Source: Acidobacteriaceae bacterium | GTDB taxonomy: Bacteria; Acidobacteriota; Terriglobia; Terriglobales; Acidobacteriaceae | Direction of reading: 5' to 3' | Length of the DNA: 64,000 nucleotides | Assembly: GCA_025462885.1 (NCBI GenBank) | Contig: JAOAPN010000015.1 | Span: 107,857-171,856, forward strand | Part shown: positions 49,301 through 56,479 of the stretch, piece by piece | Numbering within the stretch: position 1 is the first letter of the stretch | Layout of the letters: the number at the start of each line of letters is the position of its first letter | The notes under the pieces: generated by a model | Databases searched by the model: none | Told to the model about the DNA's origin: nothing | The model's input: the letters and a program-made list of their open reading frames with translations, nothing else | Translations under genes and position numbers: made by a program

Positions 49301-49507
49301 GGCGACATTGAGAGCTATAAGCACGATCAGACCGGAGGTTGGCTCCATATTGACCAGCAGACGAACTTCTACGACCGCGAAGCCCAGCCAACCACGCGGG
49401 AATCGGCTTTGGAACAGGCGGGCCACGACCAGATACGGTCAATAGTTGCCAATTCCATCGGGCAATCGCCCACGAATGACGCCCACGATCAAGGCATCAG
49501 CCTTTGA
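46376..49507 (+). CDS. traI: MOBF relaxase-helicase (TrwC/TraI family)
   Basis: 1043 aa. N-terminal relaxase: Tyr16 and Tyr28 as nicking candidates (AQTYHAKEF, AEQNYWKQG), the three-His metal site around FEHDTARPVDGYAAPQLHTH, and DATFSAPKSVSLTAL. The C-terminal helicase is RecD-like: NPAQRKAIEEVLSSHDRVHG, Walker A GLAGSGKTSTL near residue 463, VDESSLASTRQMQ, VGDTRQHQGVDAGKPF and YTVTSHSSQGLTTDRVLVNM. It nicks oriT, stays bound to the 5' end and unwinds the transferred strand. The last 128 codons are preceded by a strong internal ribosome site and may also be made separately. Confidence 0.95.
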   Translation: MLTISKPISSGQAQTYHAKEFTSAEQNYWKQGDTILGEWQGQLADKYGLAGAIDAQHFARLSEGQNPHTAEQLVQHRKAQEYATADGTTVKPVEHRAGWDATFSAPKSVSLTALVGGDDRVREAHRQAVTIALTELERYTQARIGGNHPAETTGKFIVAKFEHDTARPVDGYAAPQLHTHAVIFNMTERPDGSTRALQERGFFDTQQFATAVYQSELTFRLRHLGYEIEAGKSGAPDVKGYTAEYLEASSPRRQQIEEAIARSGFSGPEAAEIAAHNTRDRKEIHTPSDVIAAHRQIAAEFGNQADLVVSAARERAEGLAQNRVPDAPQRAQEAVSFAKDRSFEREAVTDERNIMRDALRRGMGDLTYDQVRSNFDQRHNGGEFQTVNGQKHETGRQFTTREAIAAELATVGHMQRGQNTVEPVLPKEQAAAHANTRELLNPAQRKAIEEVLSSHDRVHGLQGLAGSGKTSTLSSIREGAERNGYAVEGFAPTSRATAQLREAGISADTLQGFLARGGQEQAKGDPDRKHLYMVDESSLASTRQMQSFMEKIGPQDRVLLVGDTRQHQGVDAGKPFEQMQQAGMQTSQLDQIMRQKDPELLRVVEHFAKNETAVGIGLLQQQGRVTEIPDNAQRIDAIAKDYAAKPENTLVVSPDNASRRDINDAIRTELKASGIVSRDDHRMDVLTQRSELTSVDREWAANYQQGDVLYYMRGSKEHGIEPRANATVASIDAAANRITVSKDDGKQVTYDPERLSGITAYREISRDFAQGDRIQFTSTNRELGVSNRDLGTIDRIDGKQIDVKMDGEKERTVSFDSAKMRHFDHGYTVTSHSSQGLTTDRVLVNMDTTVHPELINTRFAYVSVSRASQDARIYTNDAGTLGERLSTDVTKTSAIDLQKAPVEPTANQQTATKEPPMTNSREHPQDDLRREPPTEAMVSLPEIVRHEAEVDTRHYAPIEAALPKETEGYEWKRETGDIESYKHDQTGGWLHIDQQTNFYDREAQPTTRESALEQAGHDQIRSIVANSIGQSPTNDAHDQGISL
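49124..49507 (+). CDS. Possible internally initiated 127-aa protein from the relaxase C-terminus
   Basis: Inside the relaxase gene and in its frame, an AAGGAG (49112-49117) precedes ATG at 49124 with ideal 6-nt spacing. The product starts MTNSREHPQDDLRREP and contains EGYEWKRETGDIESYKHDQT, then GGWLHIDQQTNFYDREAQPT, a compact hydrophilic domain not typical of MOBF relaxases. Either a small gene has fused to the relaxase or both products are made. No family is recognised. Confidence 0.4.
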   Translation: MTNSREHPQDDLRREPPTEAMVSLPEIVRHEAEVDTRHYAPIEAALPKETEGYEWKRETGDIESYKHDQTGGWLHIDQQTNFYDREAQPTTRESALEQAGHDQIRSIVANSIGQSPTNDAHDQGISL

Positions 49508-49575
49508 CAATATCCGGCGGTGGCGTAGTCGCCCCGTTCCGAATCAGCTGCCCGTAAAACACATGGGGAACTTCT

Positions 49576-49601
49576 TGCACCGATGCTCTAAAATCGGTGC
49601 A
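49576..49601. promoter_or_regulatory. Perfect inverted repeat in front of the defence operon
   Basis: TGCACCGAT (49576-49584) and ATCGGTGCA (49593-49601) are exact complements with an 8-nt spacer and end 19 bp before the helicase ATG, within the 113-bp gap after the relaxase. It could be a repressor operator or an mRNA hairpin in the leader. No matching regulator gene is adjacent. Confidence 0.65.
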
Positions 49602-49620
49602 CGGAGAATACTGCGCGCCA

Positions 49621-52539
49621 ATGAGTCTGACGGCCTATCACGCCAAGCTCTTTGCCCATGAGCTGACGAAGCGGTCCAGTTCGGACAACGTGGACAAACT
49701 TGCGTCCGCACTCTCTGACGCCCAGGTTGACCTGAATCCCCATCAAATCGAAGCGGCACTCTTTGCCTTTCGTTCGCCTTTGTCGAAGGGCGCTATCCTC
49801 GCGGACGAAGTTGGCCTTGGAAAAACTATCGAAGCGGGCATTTTGCTTGCCCAGCATTGGGCGGAGCGGCGGCGGACATTGCTTGTCATCTGCCCCGCCA
49901 ACCTCCGCAAACAGTGGAGCCAGGAACTACTCGACAAGTTCTTCCTCCCCAGCGTCATCCTTGAGGCCAAAACCTTCAATGAGGCGATCCGTGCGGGTAA
50001 TCTAAATCCCTTTCAGCAGTCTAAAATCATCATTTGCTCCTTCCAGTTTGCCCGGTCGAAGGAACCGTACCTGCGAAGCACTCCTTGGAATCTGGTGGTT
50101 ATTGACGAAGCCCATCGCCTCCGGAATGTCTACAAGCCCGGCAATAAGGTTGCGAACTCCATCAAGAATGCTGTGAGCGGCTTTCAAAAAGTTTTACTAA
50201 CAGCCACACCTTTGCAAAACTCCCTTCTGGAGCTATACGGCCTTGTCAGTATCGTGGACGAGTTTACCTTCGGCGATCTCCGCAGCTTCCGCGCGCAGTT
50301 TGGCCGCCTTACGGGGAAGGCCGACTTTGACGCTCTCAAGCAGCGTCTCCGCCCGATCTGCCAGCGCACTTTGCGGCGACAGGTGCTCGCTTATGTGCCG
50401 TACACGAACCGACACGCGATGGTGCAGGAGTTCTATCCGAGTGCTGCCGAGCAGCAGCTCTACGAACTAGTCTCCGATTACCTTATGGGCGAAAAGCTGT
50501 ACGCTCTCCCCGCAAGCCAGCGTCAACTCATGACGCTCATCTTGCGGAAGCTCCTTGCGTCTTCGACCTATGCCATTTCCGACACCTTGCTAGGGCTTGC
50601 GACGAAGCTGGAGACGGCAGAAGCCGACCAGCGGAAGTCCGCCGAAGTCCCCTCGGCTCTTGCGGAAGATTTCGAGACGCTACCCGAAATAGAAGAGGAA
50701 TGGGCCGATGAGGACGACGGTTCGGAGTCGGAGGCCGACGGAGCCAACGAAAAGAAGCTACCGGAGCGTCTGTCGCCTGGGCAGCTAATCGAACTCCGCG
50801 CTGAAAAGGACAAACTCCGCCAGTTCCATGCTCTCGCCAAAGCGATCCAGACCAACTCCAAAGGCGACGCACTGCTCACTGCATTGCAGCGTGGCTTTGA
50901 GGCCGCACGTACTGTTCGCATGGAAGATGGAACAGGCGCTCTCCAGCAGAAGGCCATTATCTTTACCGAGTCGCGGCGCACTCAGGAATACCTATTCAAC
51001 TTGCTCCAGCAGACGGAGTTTGTTGGGAAGGTCGTGCTCTTCAACGGAACGAACACCGATTCCCAGAGTCAGGCCATTTATCAGGCGTGGATGAAGCAGC
51101 ACGCCGGAACAGATCGGATCACCGGCTCGCCCAGCGCCGACAAACGCGCCGCCCTGGTTGAGCACTTCCGAGACACCGCCAGCATTATGATTGCGACCGA
51201 GGCCGCAGCCGAGGGTATAAATCTCCAATTCTGCAATTTGGTTGTCAACTACGATATGCCGTGGAATCCTCAGCGCATCGAGCAACGCATCGGCAGGTGC
51301 CATCGCTACGGCCAGAAGTATGACGTAGTGGTTGTCAACTTCCTCAACAAAGCTAATGCCGCCGATATTCGCGTTTACCAATTGCTTGCGGAGAAATTCA
51401 AGCTCTTCGATGGAGTTTTTGGAGCCAGCGATGAGGTCATTGGTGCCGTTGAGTCCGGGGTAGACTTCGAGAAACGCATCGTCGCAATCTACCAGCAGTG
51501 CCGAACGACCGAACAAATTGAGTTTCAGTTCGATCAACTCCAGCAGGAGCTTGAGTCCCAGATTGCCCAGGCGCGCAACGATGCCAGCGAACAGCTTCTC
51601 AATAATTTCGACCAGGAAGTCATCGAGCGCGTCCGCGTCTCCAGCGGACAATCCCTTGGACGTTTCCAAGATTTGCTCTGGCGGCTCACAGCTTTCTATC
51701 TCGCCCCTTTCGCTCGCTTCGATACTCCCGGTCACTCGTTTTATCTGGAGCGCGATCCGTTCCCCACTTCCGCAGGTAGCCCGCAGCCGGTGAACCCAGG
51801 TCCTTACCGGATGGGCAAGAACGTAGAGGATGCCAATACCTATCGAGTGGGACATCCTCTGGCCCAGCAGGTCTTGCAAAGTTGCTGTGCTCTTCCGACA
51901 CCAAAGGTAGAACTTAGCTTTACCCTCAGCGGTAGTGGCAAGCGCATTGCCGTTCTGGAGTCATTGCAAAGTCGCAGCGGATGGCTCACCTGTTCACGTT
52001 TCACCCTCAATGGTTTTGAGACAGAAGACCATATCCTGCTCAGCGGCATTCAGGATGACGGCCGGCCCCTTGAGCCGGCCGCTTGCAAGCGCCTATTCGA
52101 CTTAGCCGGTGAACCGGGCCCGCCGCTTTTGTTGGAGCCGCCGGATGAACTTGCCTTCGAGCTAGCCAAAGACCAACAGCGAATTCTCGGCGATCTTGAG
52201 GAACGTAACGGAAAATGGCTCGACTCAGAGATTGAGAAGCTGGATCATTGGACCGAAGACCTCAAGTTCGGACTGGAGCAGGAGATTAAGGATCTTGACA
52301 AGGAGATTCGTGAGGTGCGTCGGGAGTCGGTCGCGTCAACAGGCTTGCAGCACAAGTTGGAGCATCAGCGCCGCCTCAAAGACCTTACCGTGGCCCGCAA
52401 CCAGCGTCGCAAGGACCTATTCATTGCCCAAGATGAAGTTGAAGCGCGGCGCGAAACTTTGATTGCCGACATAGAGGGCAAGCTGAAACAACAACAAGAG
52501 TTGACACCTCTCTTCACGATCCACTGGAGGCTTGCATGA
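49621..52539 (+). CDS. SNF2-family helicase, first gene of the defence operon
   Basis: 972 aa from the ATG at 49621 (an in-frame GTG at 49597 lies inside the inverted repeat). RapA/SNF2-type motor: HQIEAALFAF, Walker A ADEVGLGKTIEAGILLAQHW (residues 61-69 for the loop), VVIDEAHRLRN, LLTATPLQNSLLELYGLVSI, a long insert with an acidic tract (ETLPEIEEEWADEDDGSESE), then FTESRRTQEYL, ATEAAAEGINLQFCNLVVNY and the motif VI QRIEQRIGRCHRYGQ. The C-terminus is coiled coil (EIEKLDHWTEDLKFGLEQEI). Such helicases drive DNA translocation or remodelling in DISARM and related systems. Its stop overlaps the next ATG (ATGA). Confidence 0.9.
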   Translation: MSLTAYHAKLFAHELTKRSSSDNVDKLASALSDAQVDLNPHQIEAALFAFRSPLSKGAILADEVGLGKTIEAGILLAQHWAERRRTLLVICPANLRKQWSQELLDKFFLPSVILEAKTFNEAIRAGNLNPFQQSKIIICSFQFARSKEPYLRSTPWNLVVIDEAHRLRNVYKPGNKVANSIKNAVSGFQKVLLTATPLQNSLLELYGLVSIVDEFTFGDLRSFRAQFGRLTGKADFDALKQRLRPICQRTLRRQVLAYVPYTNRHAMVQEFYPSAAEQQLYELVSDYLMGEKLYALPASQRQLMTLILRKLLASSTYAISDTLLGLATKLETAEADQRKSAEVPSALAEDFETLPEIEEEWADEDDGSESEADGANEKKLPERLSPGQLIELRAEKDKLRQFHALAKAIQTNSKGDALLTALQRGFEAARTVRMEDGTGALQQKAIIFTESRRTQEYLFNLLQQTEFVGKVVLFNGTNTDSQSQAIYQAWMKQHAGTDRITGSPSADKRAALVEHFRDTASIMIATEAAAEGINLQFCNLVVNYDMPWNPQRIEQRIGRCHRYGQKYDVVVVNFLNKANAADIRVYQLLAEKFKLFDGVFGASDEVIGAVESGVDFEKRIVAIYQQCRTTEQIEFQFDQLQQELESQIAQARNDASEQLLNNFDQEVIERVRVSSGQSLGRFQDLLWRLTAFYLAPFARFDTPGHSFYLERDPFPTSAGSPQPVNPGPYRMGKNVEDANTYRVGHPLAQQVLQSCCALPTPKVELSFTLSGSGKRIAVLESLQSRSGWLTCSRFTLNGFETEDHILLSGIQDDGRPLEPAACKRLFDLAGEPGPPLLLEPPDELAFELAKDQQRILGDLEERNGKWLDSEIEKLDHWTEDLKFGLEQEIKDLDKEIREVRRESVASTGLQHKLEHQRRLKDLTVARNQRRKDLFIAQDEVEARRETLIADIEGKLKQQQELTPLFTIHWRLA

Positions 52540-53828
52540 CCGAACCCAGTATTACTTGCCCAAAATGCAAGACCGAGTTTCCACTAACGCAATCACTCGC
52601 TGCTCCGTTGATCGAGGCTACCCGCCAACAATTTGAACGGCAAATGTCTGAGAAGGATTCCGAGATAGCTGGCCGTGAACAGGCTGTTCGGGACAAGGAA
52701 AAGCAGATTGCCGAAGAAAAGCGGAGCCTTGACACTCAGATCGCCGAGCAAGTCGCCGATCAGCTTCGTGGTGAACGCTCAAGAGTAATTGCTGAAGAAT
52801 CCAAGAAAGCACGACTTGCAAGCGCTGCGGAGCTAGAGGCGCGGGCGCAAGAACTGCGCGAGCTGCAAGAGGTACTGAAGGGGCGCGACCAAAAACTAGC
52901 AGAAGCACAAAAAGCTCAGGCAGACGTAATCAAGCAGCAGCGTGAATTGGATGACGCGAAGCGCGAATTGGAACTCACCGTTGAGAAACGCGTGCAAAAC
53001 GGACTGACAGAAGTTCGCACTCAGGCGAAGCGGGAAGCAGAAGACGGATTACGCCTAAAGGTGATGGAAAAAGATCAGACCATTGCCTCAATGCAACAAA
53101 AGATCGAAGAACTGAAGCAAAAAGCGGAGCAAGGCTCTCAGCAAATGCAGGGAGAAGTCCAGGAACTTGAATTGGAGCAGACGCTTCGCACCAAATTTCC
53201 CTACGACACCATCGAGCCAGTGCCGAAAGGCGAATTCGGTGGAGACACGCTGCATCGTGTCGGCAGTCCTAACGGCGTAATGAGTGGGACCATTCTTTGG
53301 GAAACCAAGCGCACGAAGAACTGGAGCAATGGTTGGCTAGCAAAGTTGCGAGACGATCAGCGCACAGCCAAGGCCGACCTGTCGGTCCTCGTCTCTCAAA
53401 CTCTGCCAGAAGGGATAGAAACCTTTGATGTGGTAGACGGTGTTTGGGTAACGCATCCCAGATGCGTGTTGCCAGTCGCGACCATTTTGCGACACACCCT
53501 TCAGCAGGTGAGTTCAACACGACTCATTGCAGTTGGTCAGCAGACGAAGGCTGAGATGATTTACGAGTATCTTACCGGGCCTAGATTTCGCCAACGGGTG
53601 GAAGCCATCGTCGAAGCGTTCTCCTGTATGCAGGACGACCTTGACAGAGAGCGTAAGGCAATCATGAAGCAGTGGGCTAAACGCCAGGAGCAAATCGAAC
53701 GAGTCATGGGAGCTACGGTTGGAATGTACGGTGATATGCAAGGAATCGCCGGAAAATCAATTCAAGAGATCGAAGGCCTGGAGTTCCCAGCCCTAGCTGA
53801 ACCCGGGGAAAATGAGGAGCAAGCATGA
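52536..53828 (+). CDS. DUF2130 coiled-coil protein with a nuclease-like motif
   Basis: 430 aa. An N-terminal zinc-ribbon-like start (ITCPKCKTEFPLTQS), a long charged coiled coil (about residues 30-215), then the DUF2130 core: EQTLRTKFPYDTIEPVPKGE, FGGDTLHRVGSPNGVMSGTI and LWETKRTKNWSNGWLAKLRD. The ExK in ILWETKR with upstream acidic residues fits a PD-(D/E)XK nuclease fold, which has been suggested for this family. It overlaps the helicase by 4 nt and the ATPase by 4 nt. DUF2130 proteins are widespread orphans; finding one locked between a helicase and an ATPase suggests a defence effector or DNA sensor. Confidence 0.82.
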   Translation: MTEPSITCPKCKTEFPLTQSLAAPLIEATRQQFERQMSEKDSEIAGREQAVRDKEKQIAEEKRSLDTQIAEQVADQLRGERSRVIAEESKKARLASAAELEARAQELRELQEVLKGRDQKLAEAQKAQADVIKQQRELDDAKRELELTVEKRVQNGLTEVRTQAKREAEDGLRLKVMEKDQTIASMQQKIEELKQKAEQGSQQMQGEVQELELEQTLRTKFPYDTIEPVPKGEFGGDTLHRVGSPNGVMSGTILWETKRTKNWSNGWLAKLRDDQRTAKADLSVLVSQTLPEGIETFDVVDGVWVTHPRCVLPVATILRHTLQQVSSTRLIAVGQQTKAEMIYEYLTGPRFRQRVEAIVEAFSCMQDDLDRERKAIMKQWAKRQEQIERVMGATVGMYGDMQGIAGKSIQEIEGLEFPALAEPGENEEQA

Positions 53829-56479
53829 GCGCAGCAAAAACCAGCCCCAAGCCCCAATCGCCGCTTCACGAAATACTGACTTGGTCAGCCAACCGACCGG
53901 AATGGCAACGTGATGCTTTGCGCCGCATTATCGAGAAGGGGGAACTCGATAACGCGGATATCTCCGAACTCGAGCGGATTAGCCGATCGAGCATCACAAT
54001 CGCCTCGATCAAACCAACGACGATTGTGGCTAAGCCGCTAACCTCCGGACACATACCGTCTGCCTCGGTTGGGGGCGACTCTGTGCATCTTGAGTCACTC
54101 AAAGCGATTTCGAATGTAAATCAATTACCTCATAGCTCAGAGTTGACCTTCGGAATAGGCAAAGGCCTAACGGTGATTTTTGGACGAAACGGAGCAGGAA
54201 AATCAAGTTATGCCCGGCTAATCAAGAAGGCGTGTCGCGCGCGAGGGTCAGCTCCCAATATCATGCCGAATGCGTTTGCCAAGACCGTTTCAGCGGTTCC
54301 GGCTTCAGCGACGATAACGTTTTCAGTCGGGGCCACTTCGATACCAGCAACATGGACAAACGGACAGCCAAGTGATGCACGTTTGGCGAATGTATTCGTC
54401 TTCGACTCGTTTTCTGCTGAGCACTACGTCAGCACCGACAGCGCGGCAGCATTCACTCCCTTCGGACTCGATGTGCTGCCAACACTCTCAAAGGCGTGTG
54501 ACGAGCTTGCAGCTCGCCTCAATACCGAAGTTGCACTGGCCAAGACAAAGATCTCTGGGACGAGTGCGAACTGGAAATACGACTCGGGGACAAAGGTCGG
54601 ACAGCTTCTCCAAGGCCTATCAAAGGCTACTAAGGTGTCCGACATAAACGTCCTAACTGGACTTAACGCAGCAGAAGCTCAGCGTCTCACAGACCTCCGC
54701 GATACGTTGAAGGCTGATCCCCTACAGAAAGCAAAGGAGACCAGAGCTGCTGTCGCCCGCCTTGAGGCGTTTGCAATGAAACTTGGAAGTCGAGCTACAG
54801 ACCTTGCAGCAGATAAAGTAGAGCAAATCCGAACGCAGCTTGAGACAGCCGTCAACACCTCTGCGACCGCAAAAGCTTTCGCCTTTGGCCAATTTGACTC
54901 AACCTACTTGCCCGGCACTGGATCAGATGTTTGGCGTGCCCTGTGGGACGCAGCAAAGAGCTATTCGGAGGCTCAGGCCTATCCGGGAAAAGAATACCCT
55001 CTGATCTCTGATGATGCGAGATGCGTTCTCTGTCAGCAAGAGATCGATGACATAAGCAAAGGCAGATTCTCACGGTTTGGCGCGTTCTGCAAGGACCAGA
55101 CTCAACGGCTCGCGAGCGAAGCAGAGCGAACGCTCTTACAGACACTTTCGAGATGCACTCTCCTAAATGCGTTAGGGCCGGATCTGGACAAAATCGACGC
55201 AGACTTGGCACTACAGCCGGCGGATGAACGCTCGCGTCTATCGAGCTTCGTAGTGCAGTCGGATCAGGTTTTGCAGACTATCAAGACGGCACTTGCGAAT
55301 AGAACGTGGGCAATGACTGCGGCCGTTCCTGCGTCTCCCGAATCCAGCATTCGAGGTATCGCGAGCATTCTTGAAGCGAGGGCTAAAACCGAAGAGTCGG
55401 CGCACGATCCGGTGACGCGGCAGACTCTTCAATCTGAGTTGAAAGAACTGGAGGCGCGGGATTGGCTCACTGGCGTCCAAGCTGACGTCATTCAACAGAT
55501 CGACAGATACAAGGCTCTCTCGGAGCTGGAGCATTGCGAGAAAGACCTAAAGACCTCTGCCGTTACGACGAAGAGCAAAGAGCTTACGGAACTTTTCGTG
55601 ACGCAGGCTTTCCAACAACGGTTTAAGGATGAAATCGGCGAACTCAAGCTCAACACTATCGAAGTGGTGATGGAAGCGGTGCAGGGGAAGAAGGGCGTAA
55701 CCAATTTCGGCCTGCGACTGGTAAAGGCAGCGAATAGCAAAGTTGCTGACATTGCAAGCGAAGGTGAGCGCCGATGCGTAGCGCTTGCCGCGTTCTTATC
55801 TGAGCTCTCTCAAGCCTCACACCAATCGGCTCTGGTGTTTGACGACCCAGTATCTTCGTTAGACCATTGGTATCGCGAAAGGATCGCTGAGCGGCTGGTG
55901 AAGGAAGCACAGGTGCGTCAAGTCATCGTATTTACGCACGACGAAGTATTCCTGAACGATCTAATCTGCTTTTCGGAGAGTACAAACGTGACGCCTTGTG
56001 TTCTCAGTCTTGAGTGGGAAAACGGAGCGCCTGGAAAATGTATTCAGGGATTGCCTTGGGATAGCAAGAACCCGCCACAACTGCTCGCTGAACTGGAAAC
56101 GGAGCAAAAGGGTATTGCTGCTCAGTGGAATCCCCAGCCCAACCAGCAGAATGTTGCCGCAATGCGCCACGCTTATTCTCGACTGCGTTCGACTATGGAG
56201 AGAGTTGTGGAGGTCGAACTGATTGGCGGGATAGTCTGTCGGTTCCAGTCACAGATCAAATCAGGAAGAGTCGACAGCCTGATAGGAATCACCCAACACG
56301 AATGTTCAGAAGCTAAGCGTCTTCTTGACAAGTGCCACAGCATAACGGACGCTCATGCGCCCTCGCAATCAGCTATTCCCACACCCACGGACCTGCTGAA
56401 AGACATTTCTGATGCACGACAACTCGTGGCCACAATCAAGAACCGCAAGAAGAATTCGGGACCGGCGGGTACGCCCTAA
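53825..56479 (+). CDS. Zinc-hook AAA ATPase related to PrrC/RloC anticodon nucleases
   Basis: 884 aa ABC/SMC-like ATPase. Walker A TVIFGRNGAGKSSYARLIKK (residues 120-127), a long helical insertion with a CxxC hook at Cys400/Cys403 (ARCVLCQQEID), the signature-like ASEGERRCVALAAFLSELSQ, Walker B SALVFDDPVSSLDHWYRERI near 675 and VIVFTHDEVFLNDL. This layout matches AAA_13/RloC proteins. The C-terminus has Arg788-x3-Glu792 (RSTME) followed by His at 825 and 838. PrrC/RloC nucleases use an Arg-x3-Glu and a downstream His, so tRNA cleavage is possible but the His assignment is uncertain. The plain alternative is a DNA-end or damage-sensing ATPase without nuclease. It abuts the methyltransferase start. 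Confidence 0.82.
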   Translation: MSAAKTSPKPQSPLHEILTWSANRPEWQRDALRRIIEKGELDNADISELERISRSSITIASIKPTTIVAKPLTSGHIPSASVGGDSVHLESLKAISNVNQLPHSSELTFGIGKGLTVIFGRNGAGKSSYARLIKKACRARGSAPNIMPNAFAKTVSAVPASATITFSVGATSIPATWTNGQPSDARLANVFVFDSFSAEHYVSTDSAAAFTPFGLDVLPTLSKACDELAARLNTEVALAKTKISGTSANWKYDSGTKVGQLLQGLSKATKVSDINVLTGLNAAEAQRLTDLRDTLKADPLQKAKETRAAVARLEAFAMKLGSRATDLAADKVEQIRTQLETAVNTSATAKAFAFGQFDSTYLPGTGSDVWRALWDAAKSYSEAQAYPGKEYPLISDDARCVLCQQEIDDISKGRFSRFGAFCKDQTQRLASEAERTLLQTLSRCTLLNALGPDLDKIDADLALQPADERSRLSSFVVQSDQVLQTIKTALANRTWAMTAAVPASPESSIRGIASILEARAKTEESAHDPVTRQTLQSELKELEARDWLTGVQADVIQQIDRYKALSELEHCEKDLKTSAVTTKSKELTELFVTQAFQQRFKDEIGELKLNTIEVVMEAVQGKKGVTNFGLRLVKAANSKVADIASEGERRCVALAAFLSELSQASHQSALVFDDPVSSLDHWYRERIAERLVKEAQVRQVIVFTHDEVFLNDLICFSESTNVTPCVLSLEWENGAPGKCIQGLPWDSKNPPQLLAELETEQKGIAAQWNPQPNQQNVAAMRHAYSRLRSTMERVVEVELIGGIVCRFQSQIKSGRVDSLIGITQHECSEAKRLLDKCHSITDAHAPSQSAIPTPTDLLKDISDARQLVATIKNRKKNSGPAGTP

